Shown here piece after piece: positions 50,331 to 59,133 of a stretch of 64,000 nucleotides of DNA (the first letter of the stretch is position 1; the number at the start of each line of letters is the position of its first letter). The position numbers and the translations under genes are program-made. Source of the DNA: an uncultured Chlamydiae bacterium. Lineage in GTDB: Bacteria > Chlamydiota > Chlamydiia > Chlamydiales > 2-12-FULL-49-11. The DNA lies in assembly GCA_937996705.1 (NCBI GenBank), contig CALKUQ010000022.1, positions 1 through 64,000 of the forward strand, in the 5' to 3' direction. The notes beneath the pieces are model-generated. The model saw nothing but the letters and a program-made list of their open reading frames with translations. It was not told the DNA's origin and ran no database searches.

Positions 50331-51661
50331 CGAGCCAGGGCTCCTAAGGGATCCCATGGATCTAAAGAGAGTGGAGGAAGGTCGAGAAGTTTGAGAAGGT
50401 GTTTAGAAAGGTATTTTTTTGGAACTGCAATTTCAAACATGTACTCATCAAACCATTCGTCTGTCATGATGAAATAACCCTTTTTCCCCACTTTGTCTCC
50501 CCAGCTATTTTCCACTCGCCATCTTGTTGGCTTATTGTCAACTAAGTTTACCCCAGTAAAAAGCATAGCATGAGTCATTTGACTCTCACCATAATTCATG
50601 CGCATCTCTTTTGTTGAATTGAAGGGGACGTCGTAGAGATATTCAAGGTCGTAGAGCTTAAGGTCCATAACCCCTAAATCTCTATGAAAGCATTTTCCCA
50701 CATCGCAACCAAACCAGACAGATTCGTCATCTTTTAGTGCTTTAATAGCAGCCTCTTTCATCTCTTCGATAGGAACATTGAGATAGAGAATTGGCTTACC
50801 CTCTAAAACATTCCCTAAATGACTGACAGTAAATGTTTGGTGAAGGGGAGTGAGTTGTCTAGGGGAGTGGACCAGACAGACAAACTCACTTAAATCTACT
50901 TTAACGTGATCGTGATAAAATTGTTGTGGGGTTAAATTCCTAAAGGCGTGGAATTTTTTCTCTTTATTTTGAAATTCCCAATCAAATTGAGCCGGGGGGG
51001 TTCCCATATGAAGCGAGAGCATTCGGTACACCTCTTCCAACATTTTTGTCTTTGTTTGAACTATACTTGCTTCACTGGCTCCGGAAAGAACAAGAATCCT
51101 AAGGGATGATCCATATTCTCGAAGCTTCAGTTTTAGAATTTGATTAAAATTTGCTGAGCTCAAGCAGGCCTCATTATCAGGAAAAACAGATTGGGGGACC
51201 GCTCCATATTTTTCTACAAGATTCGAAAACATATGCCATTGCCCACCATCTTGAAACAGAAAGCTACTATCAAAAAGACACATAACAAGTCTGCTGTCGT
51301 GGGGCATATGTGCAGTTTCTATCACGCTCTGAAAGAAGTAATTTGCCTTTTCAAGCTTATCCCAAAAGAATAGATAACTTTGAGAAAGCTCAAATTCTTC
51401 CAATTTGTGTTTTCTTGCAACAGGAATTCGAAGCATATTAAGTCCGGCAAAAAGCCAGCACCTGCCGCTTTGGCTTTGGGAAGTTGCAGTCAATTCGTTA
51501 GAAATTACGTTGGAAAATGTATGTGAAATCGTTGCAAACCGATCCCAATTCATTGCTATTTTTTTGACATCATTTCTCGCTACAGCATTTTGTAACGCTC
51601 TGTATTTGGAAGACTCTCGAAAATTTTTGTGCATGAATTCAATGGTTTCTGGCTTGATCAT
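50327..51661 (-). CDS. pepC: Aminopeptidase C / bleomycin hydrolase (C1B peptidase)
   Basis: This 444-residue cytosolic cysteine aminopeptidase of the papain superfamily (C1B) usually forms a hexamer and processes peptides from proteasome-like breakdown. The catalytic Cys68 lies in SQSGRCWLFAGLN, with the oxyanion Gln upstream, the His in MTHAMLFTGVN (about residue 365) and the Asn in VENSWGDKVGKKGYF (about residue 388). All three are present. It starts at ATG 51659–51661. Peptide breakdown may feed amino-acid needs of the intracellular cell. Confidence 0.95.
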   Translation of the reverse strand: MIKPETIEFMHKNFRESSKYRALQNAVARNDVKKIAMNWDRFATISHTFSNVISNELTATSQSQSGRCWLFAGLNMLRIPVARKHKLEEFELSQSYLFFWDKLEKANYFFQSVIETAHMPHDSRLVMCLFDSSFLFQDGGQWHMFSNLVEKYGAVPQSVFPDNEACLSSANFNQILKLKLREYGSSLRILVLSGASEASIVQTKTKMLEEVYRMLSLHMGTPPAQFDWEFQNKEKKFHAFRNLTPQQFYHDHVKVDLSEFVCLVHSPRQLTPLHQTFTVSHLGNVLEGKPILYLNVPIEEMKEAAIKALKDDESVWFGCDVGKCFHRDLGVMDLKLYDLEYLYDVPFNSTKEMRMNYGESQMTHAMLFTGVNLVDNKPTRWRVENSWGDKVGKKGYFIMTDEWFDEYMFEIAVPKKYLSKHLLKLLDLPPLSLDPWDPLGALAR

Positions 51662-51750
51662 AATTTTCGAGCGCTCCTTTTATTAGATATTCGAGTTGCA
51701 TTTTATCCAAAAAAGTCTTATAAGTCTATTCAAACTGAATGGAGGTATGA

Positions 51751-52290
51751 ATGAAATTACTCGAGATAGGAGATCAAGCGCCAGATTTTTCTTTGATCGG
51801 TACAGATGGCCTTATTTATGGAATGAATCAATACAAGGGTTATCGAGCAATCATTGTCATGTTTACGTCTAATTTATCATCAAGCGCAAGAGACTTGGAT
51901 CAATACTTGAAAAACCTTTACTTAGACTTTCATAAAAAGGGAGTTGCTTTTATCGCTATTAATTCAGCAAACGAGGGAGACGACACCTACGATCAGATGT
52001 GCGCTCTCATGGACGAACATAGATTTCCCTGGTCCTATTTACAAGACAGAACAGGAAGAATTGGTGAATGTTACGGAGCAAGCACCGTGCCGGAATTTTT
52101 TCTCTTTGATCATCACAAATCACTTGCTTATCATGGAAGGGCTTTAGACAATTTAAAGTACCCAGAAAAAAGTACTCGCGAAGATTTAAAAGAGGCCTTG
52201 ATGGAGTTGCTTGACCTGAAGCCAATTTCTGTACAAGAAACAAATCCGATTGGTACTCCTATTAAAAAAGAAGAACTAGCTCTAGTCTAG
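51751..52290 (+). CDS. Redoxin (AhpC/TSA-like) lacking its cysteines
   Basis: The 179-residue protein matches the thioredoxin-fold family with GDQAPDF at the start, VAFIAINSANEGDDTYDQM, FPWSYLQDRTG and FFLFDHHKSLAYHGRALD. In the family the active site reads CNHCP, but here it is SNLSS (about residues 40–44), and the later TP-linked Cys is Thr in ASTVPEFF. So the redox cysteines are all replaced by Ser or Thr. The only other Cys residues are away from the site. It cannot act as a classical thiol oxidoreductase and may bind or scaffold. GGAGG precedes the ATG. Confidence 0.8.
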   Translation: MKLLEIGDQAPDFSLIGTDGLIYGMNQYKGYRAIIVMFTSNLSSSARDLDQYLKNLYLDFHKKGVAFIAINSANEGDDTYDQMCALMDEHRFPWSYLQDRTGRIGECYGASTVPEFFLFDHHKSLAYHGRALDNLKYPEKSTREDLKEALMELLDLKPISVQETNPIGTPIKKEELALV

Positions 52291-52306
52291 GTTACTAAAA
52301 ATCCAA

Positions 52307-52627
52307 TTAGTGGCGCTTGCGGACAAAATAGAAAAGAGCAATTACAATCCCAAGCGCAATCAAAACAACACCTAGGGTTAACGAGTAAGAAGCTGCTTTA
52401 TTGTAGGGAGCAGTTTTTTGCTCAATTTTTTTATCCATTCCAGACTCAATATTTTTTGCAGAACTTTCTGTAATCGGTCCGCCCATTTCTATAATTGGAT
52501 TTTCGCTGATCACTTCAGTTGCTTGATATGCAGCTTTGGTCTCATGATTGACTTGCTCAGTTATGTAAAAAGAGAGTCCAACCAAAGCTAAACCAAGAAA
52601 AAATAGAACCACACCTGTATATTTCAT
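52307..52627 (-). CDS. Small membrane protein, 106 aa
   Basis: Two hydrophobic segments (about 5–24 and 80–100) flank a charged, Glu/Lys-rich middle. The first is a signal-anchor. No family is recognised with confidence. A basic end (FVRKRH) suggests the C-terminus is cytoplasmic. The 3' end faces the redoxin gene (16-base gap). Confidence 0.6.
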   Translation of the reverse strand: MKYTGVVLFFLGLALVGLSFYITEQVNHETKAAYQATEVISENPIIEMGGPITESSAKNIESGMDKKIEQKTAPYNKAASYSLTLGVVLIALGIVIALFYFVRKRH

Positions 52628-52852
52628 GAATCAACCCCTTATTTTATCTTTGAATACGAAATCCCTTAAATTAACGCAAGGATTTAAACAAATTAGTCTC
52701 TTAGTATGTTTACACTAATTTGCTTAGAATAGATCGCTATAGGTCAAATAAACGGTTCGTTTTTTTAGAAATTTAACATAAGAATCATTATCAGACGTAG
52801 ATTTTAAAGTTCAAATTTTCTATACTCATCGCCAAAAAACTGGAGAATTATT
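52628..52852. other. 225-base gap between divergent genes
   Basis: The gap lies between the small membrane protein and RING genes. It is AT-rich and I see no tRNA, strong hairpin or gene in it. It probably holds the promoters of both genes. TGGAG at 52841–52845 is the ribosome site of the RING gene. Confidence 0.4.
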
Positions 52853-53146
52853 TTGGAACCAATCCCATCGTGCATCATTTGTTTTGACCCAATTGACCTA
52901 ACTGAAGATGGTTTTACCCCCTGTTGCATTCAACCTAACCACAAAGCCTGCCTTAAAAAATGGCTCGCAATCAAACCTAACTGCCCCCACTGCAGAAATG
53001 AATCCTATTTTATTCGTAATCAGAATGCTGAGGAATGGCTAACTTTTAAAGAGACAACGATTATGATGGTTGTTGCTGCAGCTGTTGGTGGCTCTGTCTT
53101 CCTTGTATTTGAATTGCTCAGCCTTATTTCCGCAGAATCAGGCTGA
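52853..53146 (+). CDS. RING-finger protein with C-terminal membrane anchor
   Basis: The 97-residue protein has a zinc-binding RING-type pattern: Cys7-x2-Cys10, Cys24/Cys25, His30-x2-Cys33 and Cys44-x2-Cys47 (CIICFD, TPCCIQPNHKACLKKWL, NCPHC). The KKWL and CPHC spacing and hydrophobic residues fit E3-ubiquitin-ligase RING domains. A transmembrane segment (about 68–93) follows. Bacteria have no ubiquitin, so this may be a host-directed E3 effector, possibly in the inclusion membrane. The start is TTG with TGGAG upstream; no ATG is in frame before the first Cys. One zinc ligand is uncertain. Confidence 0.75.
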   Translation: MEPIPSCIICFDPIDLTEDGFTPCCIQPNHKACLKKWLAIKPNCPHCRNESYFIRNQNAEEWLTFKETTIMMVVAAAVGGSVFLVFELLSLISAESG

Positions 53147-53239
53147 AAAATTACAATTCGAATTAATCATAACCTAAACTTGCTTAATGGGATGTTAAAA
53201 TCACTACTTCTTGTAAAATAAATAAAAACTGGAGGTTTT

Positions 53240-54169
53240 ATGCAACTTACTATAACTAATAATTATGATGGATTTAATCCCGTAATTACTTATTCTGGGT
53301 GCGGAAACAGTGTCACTACCTCAGCTAGCGGAATTCAAACTTTTATTTCTTCGACTGATTCATCTCTAGTAGGTTGTCAGATCAATGTCACAGATGCTTC
53401 TTCGAATGTTATAGCAAATTTAGCTCTGAGTGCCTCCGGGGTCTTTGCAGCATCAGACTTATGTCCTGCGGCCTCGTTTTCAACAGAAACAAACACACTC
53501 ACATTGGGACCAACTGTCACTTTTTCTCTGAATTTAATAAATTATTTAAATAGCGAAGTCACTTTTGATGCATACACGAATACTTCTTCTTCCAATACTT
53601 GCTCAAACATAATAGCAGGATGCTCTGGAGAGGCCGCTACTTGTAACCTCACCTTTACTACTGTTAAATCCAATCAACCAGTTGTCGGCATATTTTTAAA
53701 TTTTTCGCAACAGTCGTGCACACTTATAGTTGATCCCATATTAGGTATAAGTTTAAACAATGACTCAGAATCGAATTCATATTGTGAAAACGTAGGGCTT
53801 TTAATAGGAAATACACCGACGGAATACACGGTATTTTTAAAGGGTAGTGAATGCATTACCTCCGAAGAGTGCACAGACGCAAGCTCGAACATCTGCATAC
53901 AAGGATTGTGCTACAACGAATCAGAGTTACTCTATTGTACTAACAATGGGACCTCAAACTATTGTTTGGAGGACTCAGGAGGATGTTGTTCTTCTGGTTC
54001 CGTTTTAGGATGTTGGGACGTTTTAAGTGGCGTTTGCTGCCCTTTCAATCAAATTTATGTTAATAACGGTCAGTGCTGTGACTACGCAAACGTATACGGA
54101 GATCGGATGTGTTGCTCTAAACCTTTGGTTAATATGGTTTGCTGTGATGCAACAAAAACCTGTAGCTAG
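53240..54169 (+). CDS. Cysteine-rich protein with granulin-like C-terminal pattern
   Basis: The 309-residue protein has no visible signal peptide. Residues about 1–195 are beta-rich with Ser/Thr and scattered Cys. Residues about 205–309 are very Cys-rich, with the CC pairs and spacing seen in granulin/epithelin or related toxin knots: GGCCSSG, GCWDVLSGVCCPFNQ, NNGQCCDY, DRMCCSK and NMVCCDATKTC. Such folds are rare in bacteria. It starts with a good GGAGG ribosome site. A secreted or outer-membrane disulfide protein is possible, but the export route is unknown. Its 3' end overlaps the malic-enzyme gene by four bases. Confidence 0.65.
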   Translation: MQLTITNNYDGFNPVITYSGCGNSVTTSASGIQTFISSTDSSLVGCQINVTDASSNVIANLALSASGVFAASDLCPAASFSTETNTLTLGPTVTFSLNLINYLNSEVTFDAYTNTSSSNTCSNIIAGCSGEAATCNLTFTTVKSNQPVVGIFLNFSQQSCTLIVDPILGISLNNDSESNSYCENVGLLIGNTPTEYTVFLKGSECITSEECTDASSNICIQGLCYNESELLYCTNNGTSNYCLEDSGGCCSSGSVLGCWDVLSGVCCPFNQIYVNNGQCCDYANVYGDRMCCSKPLVNMVCCDATKTCS

Positions 54170-55707
54170 AGGTACTCTTCGTAGTCGGGAAACCACATTT
54201 TAGAGTCAATTTCTAGGGGCTCGGTCAAATTAAGATCGAGCTCGCAAACTTTTTTGAGGAGGGTTTTAGCTATGTGCTTGGTCGAATCTCGAAGTTTGGA
54301 GAACTCAGGAAAGAGCTTGCCTGGAGCTGCAGTTTCGCTGAGTGCTATGGCTGCGGTGATAAAAAGTTGATTGGGAAGATGCTTCAGATAGGTGACCGAT
54401 GCAAGGAGGCCGAAGGCGGGAAAGATGCACACATTGTTGCATTGGGGGGTATTTGGATAGGGACTACCGGTTGCAACAATTACTTTTCCATGAGTCCATT
54501 TGTAGAGATCCGCTGGATCAGCCTCTGCTTTTGAGTTGGGGTTAGAAAGGGGGAAAATGATGGGTTGCGGGGTCGCTTTTAGCATTTCCTGGACAATTGT
54601 TTCTGTAAAAACTCTGGGTTGGGCTGACGTTCCAATTAAGGTTGTTATTTTTACAAAAGAGACAACTTCTTCAAGGGTTTTAAGATCTGGAGCCTTCCCA
54701 AAAGGGCCATCATGGACAAGGCCATTTTTATCAATAAGGTAGATGTTATTGTAGGCAATCTCTCGCGACTCACCCAGGTGGACTAAATAATCGACAATCA
54801 AATTTGCAATCCCAAGACCCGCAGACCCAGCTCCAAAAATTGCAATCGTCTCATTTTTAAGGGAACTCCCCTTTGCCTTTGTGGCAGAAATTAGACCAGC
54901 TAAAACAACGGCTGCAGTCCCCTGAATATCATCATTGAACGAGGCTGTCTCTTCCCTGTATCTGGTGAGCAATAGTTCCGCATGATCTTTTGAAAAATCC
55001 TCCCACTGGAGCAGGGCTCGAGGATGAACTTTTCGAACGCTTTTGACGAAGCGATCAATAAATTTATCATACTCGACACCAGTCACTCGGGCCTTTCTTG
55101 AGCCTATGTAGTAAGGATCTTTGAGCAACTTTTCGTTGTTTGTTCCCACATCGAGAAATACGGGCAAAATTCTCTCGGGCCGGACCCCCCCAAACAAGGT
55201 ATAAAGAGAGGCCTTTCCGATTGGGATGACCATCCCCCCTATCCCAACATCGCCAAGCCCTAAAATTCGCTCCCCGTCGGTAACAACAATTACATCGACA
55301 TCTGGCTTTCCACTGTTTTTTAAAATTTTCTCTATATCATCTTTTTTTTCATAAGAGATATAAACCCCTCTGCTCTGGTGGTACTGCATACTAAAATCTA
55401 GAGAGGCATCACCCACAGTGGGGGTGTAAACATAAGGCAACATCTCCTGAACGTGTTCAAGCACAAGGCGATAAAAGAGCACCTCGTTTCGGTTTTGTAG
55501 ATTTACCAAAAATTCATACTTTTCGAGGGGGGTCTTTTTGCCTGTAAAATTAGTGTAGCGTCTTTCAAGCTGCTCGCTAATGGTAGAGATATGGGGGGGT
55601 AGAAGACCTGAAAGTCCAAATTTTTCCCTCTCCGCTTTGCTAAAGGCTGTCCCTTTGTTCCACCTTGGATCAAAGAGGAGCGCCCTCCCCTTTAAAGAAA
55701 TTTCCAT
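54166..55707 (-). CDS. maeA: NAD-dependent malic enzyme (oxaloacetate-decarboxylating)
   Basis: The enzyme converts malate to pyruvate and CO2 with NAD+. The 513-residue protein has YTPTVGDASLDFS, VVTDGERILGLGDVGIGGM, DVGTNNEKLL, the active-site acid stretch SFNDDIQGTAAVVLAGL and the NAD motif IFGAGSAGLGIANLI, followed by PLSNPNSKAE. All catalytic motifs look intact. It follows the HlyD-like gene after 5 bases, so it is the last gene of the leftward cluster. It could link the partial TCA cycle (sucAB) to pyruvate supply. Confidence 0.95.
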   Translation of the reverse strand: MEISLKGRALLFDPRWNKGTAFSKAEREKFGLSGLLPPHISTISEQLERRYTNFTGKKTPLEKYEFLVNLQNRNEVLFYRLVLEHVQEMLPYVYTPTVGDASLDFSMQYHQSRGVYISYEKKDDIEKILKNSGKPDVDVIVVTDGERILGLGDVGIGGMVIPIGKASLYTLFGGVRPERILPVFLDVGTNNEKLLKDPYYIGSRKARVTGVEYDKFIDRFVKSVRKVHPRALLQWEDFSKDHAELLLTRYREETASFNDDIQGTAAVVLAGLISATKAKGSSLKNETIAIFGAGSAGLGIANLIVDYLVHLGESREIAYNNIYLIDKNGLVHDGPFGKAPDLKTLEEVVSFVKITTLIGTSAQPRVFTETIVQEMLKATPQPIIFPLSNPNSKAEADPADLYKWTHGKVIVATGSPYPNTPQCNNVCIFPAFGLLASVTYLKHLPNQLFITAAIALSETAAPGKLFPEFSKLRDSTKHIAKTLLKKVCELDLNLTEPLEIDSKMWFPDYEEYL

Positions 55708-55712
55708 CAGAT

Positions 55713-56588
55713 CTACTTTTGGTTAAATTGAAAATCTAAATAGGAAGTGTCATCTTTAGACGCAGCTTCAATATAGACGTCCAATGTTTGATCTAAGTAT
55801 AAAGGCGCCTTACCTTTATCAAAAGAAAAAAGAATTTCTAACATCCCTTCATTTTTTTCCTCTAAGCTAATAGCAGGCTTAACCGTGACATAATCAAGGA
55901 CAAAGTGAATTGCAGGGTTTGTTTTGTGTAACGCTATAGCTCTTAAGCTTTTAGAAGGACTTACCCTCCACATCTCTTTTTCATCAATGAGAACTGATAA
56001 GTGCAAAGGGGTATCGCACCCAATTACTAGAGCCTCATCGCTTGGAGCGACGTACTCCCCCGGATGGACATTTACTTTTAAAATTCTCCCCTCATAAGAA
56101 GAGACCACTCGGCAATCGGCTAAGGCTTGCTGGGCGGATTGAAGCCCTATCTCTTTTTTTTGAATCACAGCCTTAAGCGCATTGGTCTCATTCTCTTTTA
56201 GTTCAGCTAAAGCCATCTCATAATCGGCAAGTTTCTCTCGAAACGCAAAAGAGAGCGATCCTTGCTCAATTTGAAACAGAGGGTCCCCTTTCATCACATA
56301 ATCCCCCTCTTGCACAAAAAGATTTTCTAAAATCCCCTCACGCTTAGCACTCACCCGGATATACTTAGAGCAAGCAACCCTTCCACTCCCCATTACATAG
56401 TTGGCAAACGGAACTTTCACTCCCTTTTCAGAGACCCCCTCATCGACACTAGCCATCACCTCATCTTGGATCTCATCAAAGCTCTCATCCCCCCTCTGAT
56501 TCACCGCATGTAAAAAATACAGAGTTAGCGACAAAATAGCCACCTGAACGGCAACTCCCATCACAATCAACATTTGCTTCAACTTCAT
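55713..56588 (-). CDS. HlyD/DevB-type periplasmic adaptor
   Basis: The 291-residue protein has a signal anchor (about 6–28), split lipoyl halves (LENLFVQEGDYVMKGDPLFQIE and VVSSYEGRILKVNVHPGEYV) around a coiled-coil hairpin (about 115–155), and a beta-barrel end. This is the DevB/MacA-type adaptor layout. The ABC ATPase and permease it would need are in the same leftward cluster (59134–60911) but separated by an HD protein and an NTT-like carrier. Its stop is 5 bases before maeA. Confidence 0.8.
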   Translation of the reverse strand: MKLKQMLIVMGVAVQVAILSLTLYFLHAVNQRGDESFDEIQDEVMASVDEGVSEKGVKVPFANYVMGSGRVACSKYIRVSAKREGILENLFVQEGDYVMKGDPLFQIEQGSLSFAFREKLADYEMALAELKENETNALKAVIQKKEIGLQSAQQALADCRVVSSYEGRILKVNVHPGEYVAPSDEALVIGCDTPLHLSVLIDEKEMWRVSPSKSLRAIALHKTNPAIHFVLDYVTVKPAISLEEKNEGMLEILFSFDKGKAPLYLDQTLDVYIEAASKDDTSYLDFQFNQK

Positions 56589-56677
56589 GGCCTCTCCCCC
56601 TACTTATCCTAAAAATTCGGACCATAAGGGGAGAAGATTTATTTATCAACTAATTTTTTAAATTTTAGAGGTGAACT

Positions 56678-57955
56678 TTATTGGCTTGCAACTTCTTTGT
56701 AGTAGTGCTTGAAGAGGAGGGTGACTGCTAGGGCCCAAAGGAGGAAGATGAGGAGGACGCCCCAGGAGAGGAGGGTGTTTATGGAGATGGAGGTGATGAA
56801 GCTGAGGGCGAGGATGATGAGGGAGGCGCACGCTTTTGCGGTCCGGTAGGCAAAGACATCGATAATTGCTTTGGCTTTGAATTTTTCGTCCACTTTGAGG
56901 GGGATATAGAGCATCTCTTTGATGATGCCAAAGATGGAGTAGTCAAACGCTTTAATGTGGGCAAAATAGATGCAGATGAAGGGGAATGTCGGGAAAAGGA
57001 GAAATCCAATAGCAAAGGTAGCGAGGACTAGGGGAATTGCTAGGTGGGAGCGCTCTAATCCCAAAATCCTAAGCAGGATATAGCTGCCGAAAAACTGAAG
57101 GAAGATATTTACCATGTTTACAATTGCAAAAAATTTCCCAAGAAATGCGGTTCTTAGGTCTTGAATCACAAACGCTTTTTCAAGGTAAGAGGAAAACTGA
57201 TAGTCTAAGATGGTTGAGGCGACTTGCATTGCAAGAACTATTAGAAGGATGAACTGGAGGAAAATAGAATTCTTGATAAGTTTCATCCCCCCCATCACAT
57301 CGGTAGAATCGGCGCTCATTTCATGAATATTTTGTTTATCTGTAACGCTGCTTCTATAGTGAAGGGCCATGCAATAGCTTCCCATAATAATTAGGTAGAA
57401 TGGGAGAGTTAAGAGTAGCAGTTTTTCAGAGCCCAGCGTTACAGCAAAACTTCCTGTTAAAAAAGAGCCTGCTGTAGAGCCTAGCCCCCCCATCCCAAAA
57501 ACAATTCCAAATAAATATTTTGCCCGAGAAATATTCATGGTCGCTTGGATGACAGACCAGAGTTGTTGAAACATTAAAATGACAAAAATATCTTTCCATA
57601 AGTAGAGAATAAAAGGAAGTCCTCGAAACTCCCCTACGTAAAAGGCGCAAAACGAATTCATTCCAATTGCGCATAACACGCTTAAAACAAGCATTTTAAC
57701 GCAACCCAGCCTGGGTAAAAACCTATTGTAAAAGGTGACAATTGCGAAATTTAAAACAACACTTACTAGCCAAGCGGTAGGAAAAAATTTTGCAGTGTAG
57801 GCGGAAAGGAAAATAGAATTTGCAGAGGCTCTTGTAATTGAAGCTTCTGCTGTAATGCAAAAGCTACAAATCAGGACAAAAAAGATAAATAATTTTTCAA
57901 AGCGGCAGTAACTATTGTATTCAGCTCGAACTAAGTTGAGGGTCTTTTGGAACAT
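56678..57955 (-). CDS. NTT/TLC-like nucleotide carrier or related MFS protein
   Basis: The 425-residue protein has about 12 hydrophobic segments. It is shorter and more divergent than classic NTTs, but the C-terminal motif EMLYIPLKVDEKFKAKAIIDV with FAYRTAKACASL corresponds to EMAYIPL…KGKAAIDV of the NTT at 29992–31374. So it is an NTT-family or sister carrier; the substrate may not be ATP. Its start lies 35 bases inside the 3' end of the HD gene. The last ~200 bases are strongly C-rich on the coding strand. The HD phosphohydrolase–nucleotide carrier coupling hints at a nucleotide or nucleoside role. Confidence 0.8.
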   Translation of the reverse strand: MFQKTLNLVRAEYNSYCRFEKLFIFFVLICSFCITAEASITRASANSIFLSAYTAKFFPTAWLVSVVLNFAIVTFYNRFLPRLGCVKMLVLSVLCAIGMNSFCAFYVGEFRGLPFILYLWKDIFVILMFQQLWSVIQATMNISRAKYLFGIVFGMGGLGSTAGSFLTGSFAVTLGSEKLLLLTLPFYLIIMGSYCMALHYRSSVTDKQNIHEMSADSTDVMGGMKLIKNSIFLQFILLIVLAMQVASTILDYQFSSYLEKAFVIQDLRTAFLGKFFAIVNMVNIFLQFFGSYILLRILGLERSHLAIPLVLATFAIGFLLFPTFPFICIYFAHIKAFDYSIFGIIKEMLYIPLKVDEKFKAKAIIDVFAYRTAKACASLIILALSFITSISINTLLSWGVLLIFLLWALAVTLLFKHYYKEVASQ

Positions 57956-59132
57956 GTTTAAGCGCCTGTTTTATCCGAGTCATGGCTTCGGAATCTGCGT
58001 AGACCCAATTTTGGGTATAAACAGGGATAGAGACTTCTGCTACCTCCTGAGCCTCTACTATTTTACCAGTTTTTAATAATACAGGGAAGAATAAGCCTAC
58101 TTTTTCCTGGGGTGTTGCATTTTTTTCAAAAAAATGATTTTCACCAATAGAAACTAAATAGTTGATCTCTTCTGTAGAGACAGGAAAGACGTGTACAGGC
58201 TCTTTTTGATCCATAAGAGCTAGGGCGTGATCGTGACTTTTATGGGTCGGATCAAATAATGCTTTACCCATTTCAGCAAAAATATCGTAATCATTGGCTT
58301 GAATATATCTCTCAACCGAATCCAAATAATCCTTACCTTCAAAAAAGTTTTTTACAATCTCTTTTGAATGATACCAGTAGGGCTTTACCCGCTCATATTG
58401 GTAGAGCCTTTTGTGCATAAAATACCTAGAAAGCAACAGAGCGTAACACGATTCAAGGCCATTTTCCTCTAGGCCTAGCTTAATTTTTCCATTGTGCATT
58501 AGAAGGGTTAAATTATTTAAAAGTTGGGCGTGGTCAAAATTTCCATAGGAGAGTCCGGTAAAATAGGCGTCACGCAAAAGGTAGTCAATTCTGTCTCCGC
58601 CAAAATAGTCGGCTGTTAGAATTTGCGAAACCGCATTTTCCCAAGGGGTGTAAATCGATCCATAAAGATCCTCCCCTACTGCTACTTTTACCACATCCTC
58701 TATCTCTATGCCCCCCTCTTCGATAATAGGCTTTATGTAGGGGCTTCTTAAGATTCGCATGGTCCATTTTTCGTGTCCTTTTTTTCCAACAAGCTCATAT
58801 TCAGCAGTATGAGAAAAAGGGAGGTGGCCGATATCGTGAAAGAGTCCAGCAAGCCGCATCACCCTCCTCCAGTAAGCCACTTTATCTTCTGTAAAATCGG
58901 GAAAAAGCTCGGCAAAATGGGGTTGGGAGACTAGTTTGTCATAAATTTCTGTGACAACCTCCATCACTCCTAGTGAGTGATCGTATCTCTTGTGGTACCC
59001 ACCTGGATAAATAAAAGATGCGGCAGCAATTTGGTTAATGCAAGAGAGTCTTTTAAACGGGAGTGTTTTAATAAGCCTGGTTTCAAGAGGGTCTAATTCA
59101 ATAAATCCGTGAATTGCGTCAAATACTTTCAT
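57921..59132 (-). CDS. HD-domain phosphohydrolase (SAMHD1/dGTPase-like)
   Basis: The 403-residue protein has the N-terminal layout KVFDAIHGFIELDPLE, then HKRYDHSLGVMEVV (first His), LFHDIGHLPFSH with the HD pair and a downstream Asp in DYFGGDRIDYLLRDAYFTG. This is the pattern of SAMHD1/dGTPase-like enzymes that cleave dNTPs, and the metal ligands look complete. The exact substrate is unknown. Its 3' end overlaps the NTT-like gene and its start follows the ABC ATPase gene by one base, so it is firmly inside the operon. Confidence 0.9.
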   Translation of the reverse strand: MKVFDAIHGFIELDPLETRLIKTLPFKRLSCINQIAAASFIYPGGYHKRYDHSLGVMEVVTEIYDKLVSQPHFAELFPDFTEDKVAYWRRVMRLAGLFHDIGHLPFSHTAEYELVGKKGHEKWTMRILRSPYIKPIIEEGGIEIEDVVKVAVGEDLYGSIYTPWENAVSQILTADYFGGDRIDYLLRDAYFTGLSYGNFDHAQLLNNLTLLMHNGKIKLGLEENGLESCYALLLSRYFMHKRLYQYERVKPYWYHSKEIVKNFFEGKDYLDSVERYIQANDYDIFAEMGKALFDPTHKSHDHALALMDQKEPVHVFPVSTEEINYLVSIGENHFFEKNATPQEKVGLFFPVLLKTGKIVEAQEVAEVSIPVYTQNWVYADSEAMTRIKQALKHVPKDPQLSSS

Positions 59133-59133
59133 A

